Position numbers and translations under genes: made by a program. The notes beneath the pieces are model-generated. The model was not told the origin of the DNA and made no database searches. It worked only from the letters and a program-made list of their open reading frames with translations. This document shows, piece after piece, positions 62,293-64,000 of a stretch of 64,000 nt of DNA (position 1 is its first letter; each line of letters opens with the position of its first letter). Source of the DNA: Nocardioides acrostichi (GTDB lineage: Bacteria; Actinomycetota; Actinomycetes; Propionibacteriales; Nocardioidaceae); assembly GCF_015319165.1 (NCBI RefSeq), contig NZ_JADIVZ010000001.1:372001-436000 (forward strand). Reading direction: 5' to 3'.

Positions 62293-63090
62293 GTGACCAG
62301 CGAGCAGTCCGACGAGCCCACGGGGCAGGAGTCCTCGACGCCGGCCGCCCGGGCGAGATCCCGTCGCCGGCTTCCCCCTGGTGCCGAGGTCGGGATCGTG
62401 CTGGTCGCAGCGGTGCTGCTCGCCGTCGTGGTCAAGGTCTTCTTCGTCCAGGCCTTCTACATCCCGTCGATCTCGATGGCCCCGGGTCTGCGCGACGACG
62501 ACAAGATCGTCGTCGAGAAGTGGTCCTACTGGAGCGGTGAGCCGCAGCGCGGTGACGTCGTGGTGTTCTCCGACCCGGGCGGCTGGCTGAACCCGGGCGA
62601 GGTCGAGGATCCCTCCAACATCCTCACCGAGACCATGGCCAAGATCGGGCTCTACCCGAGCGGTGGTCATCTGGTGAAGCGGGTCATCGGCGTGCCCGGC
62701 GACGTCATCAAGTGCTGCGACGACCAGGGTCGGCTGATCATCAACGGCGTCGCCGTCGACGAGTCCGACTACGTGTTCGACGACAAGCGCGTGCACGGCT
62801 GCCGCGGCCCGATGACCGGCAACTGCGCGTGGAAGGCGGGGCCGGTGCCGCAGGGCACCGTGTTCGTCATGGGCGACAACCGCGGCAAGTCGGCCGACTC
62901 CACGGTGCACCTCTGCCTCGAGGACGAGACCGACTGCGTTGCCGGCCACGAGTTCGTCCCCGACAGCGACATCGTCGGCAAGGTCTGGCGGATCCTGCTC
63001 CCCTTCGACCGTGCCGGCTCGGTGAGCTCGGACTCCGAGGTGTTCGCCCAGGTTCCCGACCGCTCCGACGACGCGCCCAAGGCTCCCTGA
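62293..63090 (+). CDS. lepB: Signal peptidase I
   Basis: 265 residues. Membrane helix about 34-52; catalytic Ser61 in PSISMAPGL and Lys129 in HLVKRVIGVPGD; box E GDNRGKSADS. It cleaves signal peptides outside the membrane. GTG at 62293 chosen because TACACT (62281-62286) is exactly 6 nt upstream; an earlier TTG start would place the promoter inside the gene. Confidence 0.94.
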   Translation: MTSEQSDEPTGQESSTPAARARSRRRLPPGAEVGIVLVAAVLLAVVVKVFFVQAFYIPSISMAPGLRDDDKIVVEKWSYWSGEPQRGDVVVFSDPGGWLNPGEVEDPSNILTETMAKIGLYPSGGHLVKRVIGVPGDVIKCCDDQGRLIINGVAVDESDYVFDDKRVHGCRGPMTGNCAWKAGPVPQGTVFVMGDNRGKSADSTVHLCLEDETDCVAGHEFVPDSDIVGKVWRILLPFDRAGSVSSDSEVFAQVPDRSDDAPKAP

Positions 63091-63116
63091 GCCACCCGGC
63101 GTCCGACGTCTCCGCG

Positions 63117-63836
63117 GTGTCCTCCGTCGTGCCGTCGACGGGGTCCACGGCCCTCGACGTGCCCGTTCTCGATCGCGGGGTCGCGGTGCGCCGGGACTCC
63201 GGGCCCTACGGCTTCGAGCGCGCCCTGCGCCGCCGCGGGATGGCCACCGTCGCCGGCGTCGACGAGGCCGGTCGCGGTGCCTGCGCCGGTCCGCTGGTGG
63301 CCGGGGCGTGCATCCTGCCCGAGGGGCGCACGGGCCAGGTTCCGGGTCTCGCCGACTCGAAGCTGCTCACGGCGCGGGCCCGAGAACGGTGCTACGACCA
63401 GATCCTCCGGCGCGCGCTGTCGTGGTCGGTGGTCGTGGTCTCCCACACCGAGTGCGACCGTCTCGGCATGCACGTCGCGAACGTCGAGGCCCTGCGCCGT
63501 GCTGTCGCCCTGCTCGACGTCCGCCCCGCCTACGTGCTCAGCGACGGGTTCCCCGTCGACGGCCTGGGTGTCCCGACCCTCGCGGTGTGGAAGGGCGACC
63601 GGGTGGCGGCCTGCGTGTCGGCGGCGTCCGTGCTCGCGAAGGTGACGCGAGACCGGATCATGGACGACCTGCACGAGCACTGGCCGGCCTACGGGTTCGA
63701 CGTACACAAGGGCTACGTCACCGACCTGCACGCGGCCGCGCTGACCGAGCACGGCCCCTCGCCGGTGCACCGGATGCGGTTCGTCAACGTCCGACGGGCC
63801 GCCGGCCTCGAAGACGAGCCGGGGCCGGTTCGTTAG
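63117..63836 (+). CDS. rnhB: Ribonuclease HII
   Basis: 239 residues. VAGVDEAGRGACAGPLVAGA carries the first two acidic metal ligands; LADSKLLTARARE, SDGFPVDGLGVP and KVTRDRIMDDLHEHWPAYGFDVHKGY follow. Removes RNA from RNA-DNA hybrids. GTG at 63117 is one of several possible starts (63129 is another); the conserved part begins near VLDRGVAVRRDSG. The TAG stop starts the -10 of the next gene. Confidence 0.94.
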   Translation: MSSVVPSTGSTALDVPVLDRGVAVRRDSGPYGFERALRRRGMATVAGVDEAGRGACAGPLVAGACILPEGRTGQVPGLADSKLLTARARERCYDQILRRALSWSVVVVSHTECDRLGMHVANVEALRRAVALLDVRPAYVLSDGFPVDGLGVPTLAVWKGDRVAACVSAASVLAKVTRDRIMDDLHEHWPAYGFDVHKGYVTDLHAAALTEHGPSPVHRMRFVNVRRAAGLEDEPGPVR

Positions 63837-63846
63837 AGTCGCCGTC

Positions 63847-64000
63847 GTGAGCGCGGAGGACCTCGAGAAGTACGAGACCGAGATGGAGCTGACGCTCTAC
63901 CGCGAGTACCGCGACGTCGTCAGCATCTTCAAGTACGTCGTCGAGACCGATCGCCGCTTCTACCTCTGCAACCAGGTCGACGTGAAGGCCCGCACCGAGG
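63847..64000 (+). CDS. DUF2469 family protein, cut by window edge
   Basis: First 51 residues, MSAEDLEKYETEMELTLYREYRDVVSIFKYVVETDRRFYLCNQVDVKARTE, matching the small actinobacterial DUF2469 family that follows rnhB in mycobacteria (Rv2901c type). Unknown role. TAGAGT (63834-63839, including the rnhB stop codon) is 7 nt before the GTG. Confidence 0.93.
   Translation, partial: MSAEDLEKYETEMELTLYREYRDVVSIFKYVVETDRRFYLCNQVDVKARTE

Overview
The window is chromosomal DNA from a high-GC actinobacterium. GC is very high throughout, GTG and TTG starts are common, and many genes appear to be leaderless (a TANNNT -10 box 6-8 nt before the start codon). An F420-pathway gene (cofC), a lysine-rich-tailed HU, an AdaA-AlkA fusion and DUF2469 fit the same phylum. 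From 18 kb onward the gene order follows, with insertions, the mycobacterial block from the IclR regulator/leuC/leuD/hupB to the rnhB-neighbouring DUF2469 gene. A Nocardioidaceae-like (Nocardioides/Aeromicrobium) host is my guess; it is not tested here.

0-7.4 kb: biotin uptake genes bioY-bioM-bioN (minus strand, bioN cut by the window edge) face a TetR regulator (BioQ-like) across a perfect operator palindrome. Next to them is a three-gene hydroxamate siderophore operon on the minus strand: desA decarboxylase, desB lysine N-hydroxylase, and a single protein fusing the DesC acyltransferase to the DesD synthetase. An IdeR/DmdR-type iron box lies upstream.

7.4-18 kb: mixed single genes (pentapeptide repeat protein, small membrane proteins, MarC, FAH-family hydrolase, gltX, CPBP protease), two tRNA genes (Gln-CTG, Glu-CTC) with recognisable promoters and a terminator, an LCP-family cell-wall ligase, and an alkylation repair pair (AdaA-AlkA fusion plus ogt).

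18-31 kb: an IclR regulator divergent from leuCD, then HU, cofC, an acyltransferase, gpsA, a cystathionine-synthase-like enzyme divergent from murF-ddl, a second divergent Ddl paralogue tail-to-tail with the first, a DUF3515 lipoprotein, a stand-alone AsnC ligand domain, thiL and rpmB.

31-47 kb: DAK/DegV kinase, recG, rsmD, coaD, DUF177, rpmF, rnc, mutM (the last must start at CTG), a few secreted or small proteins, an MFS transporter, smc, and a thioesterase.

47-58 kb: ftsY, an ammonium module (amtB, two tandem P-II proteins, glnD), ffh, then an overlapping NAT/deaminase/NYN trio and an amidohydrolase.

58-64 kb: the canonical rpsP-khpA-rimM-trmD-rplS-lepB-rnhB-DUF2469 run. TrmD carries a fused GNAT domain, and the khpA-rimM gap holds an elaborate set of overlapping perfect palindromes followed by a G-free C-tract.

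The most unusual signals are: a 22-bp intergenic repeat in two tandem arrays 19 kb apart in opposite orientation; the khpA-rimM palindromes; the forced CTG start of mutM; the Ddl paralogue lacking a metal-ligand Asn; the DesC-DesD and TrmD-GNAT fusions; and two divergent -10 boxes that share one base pair.
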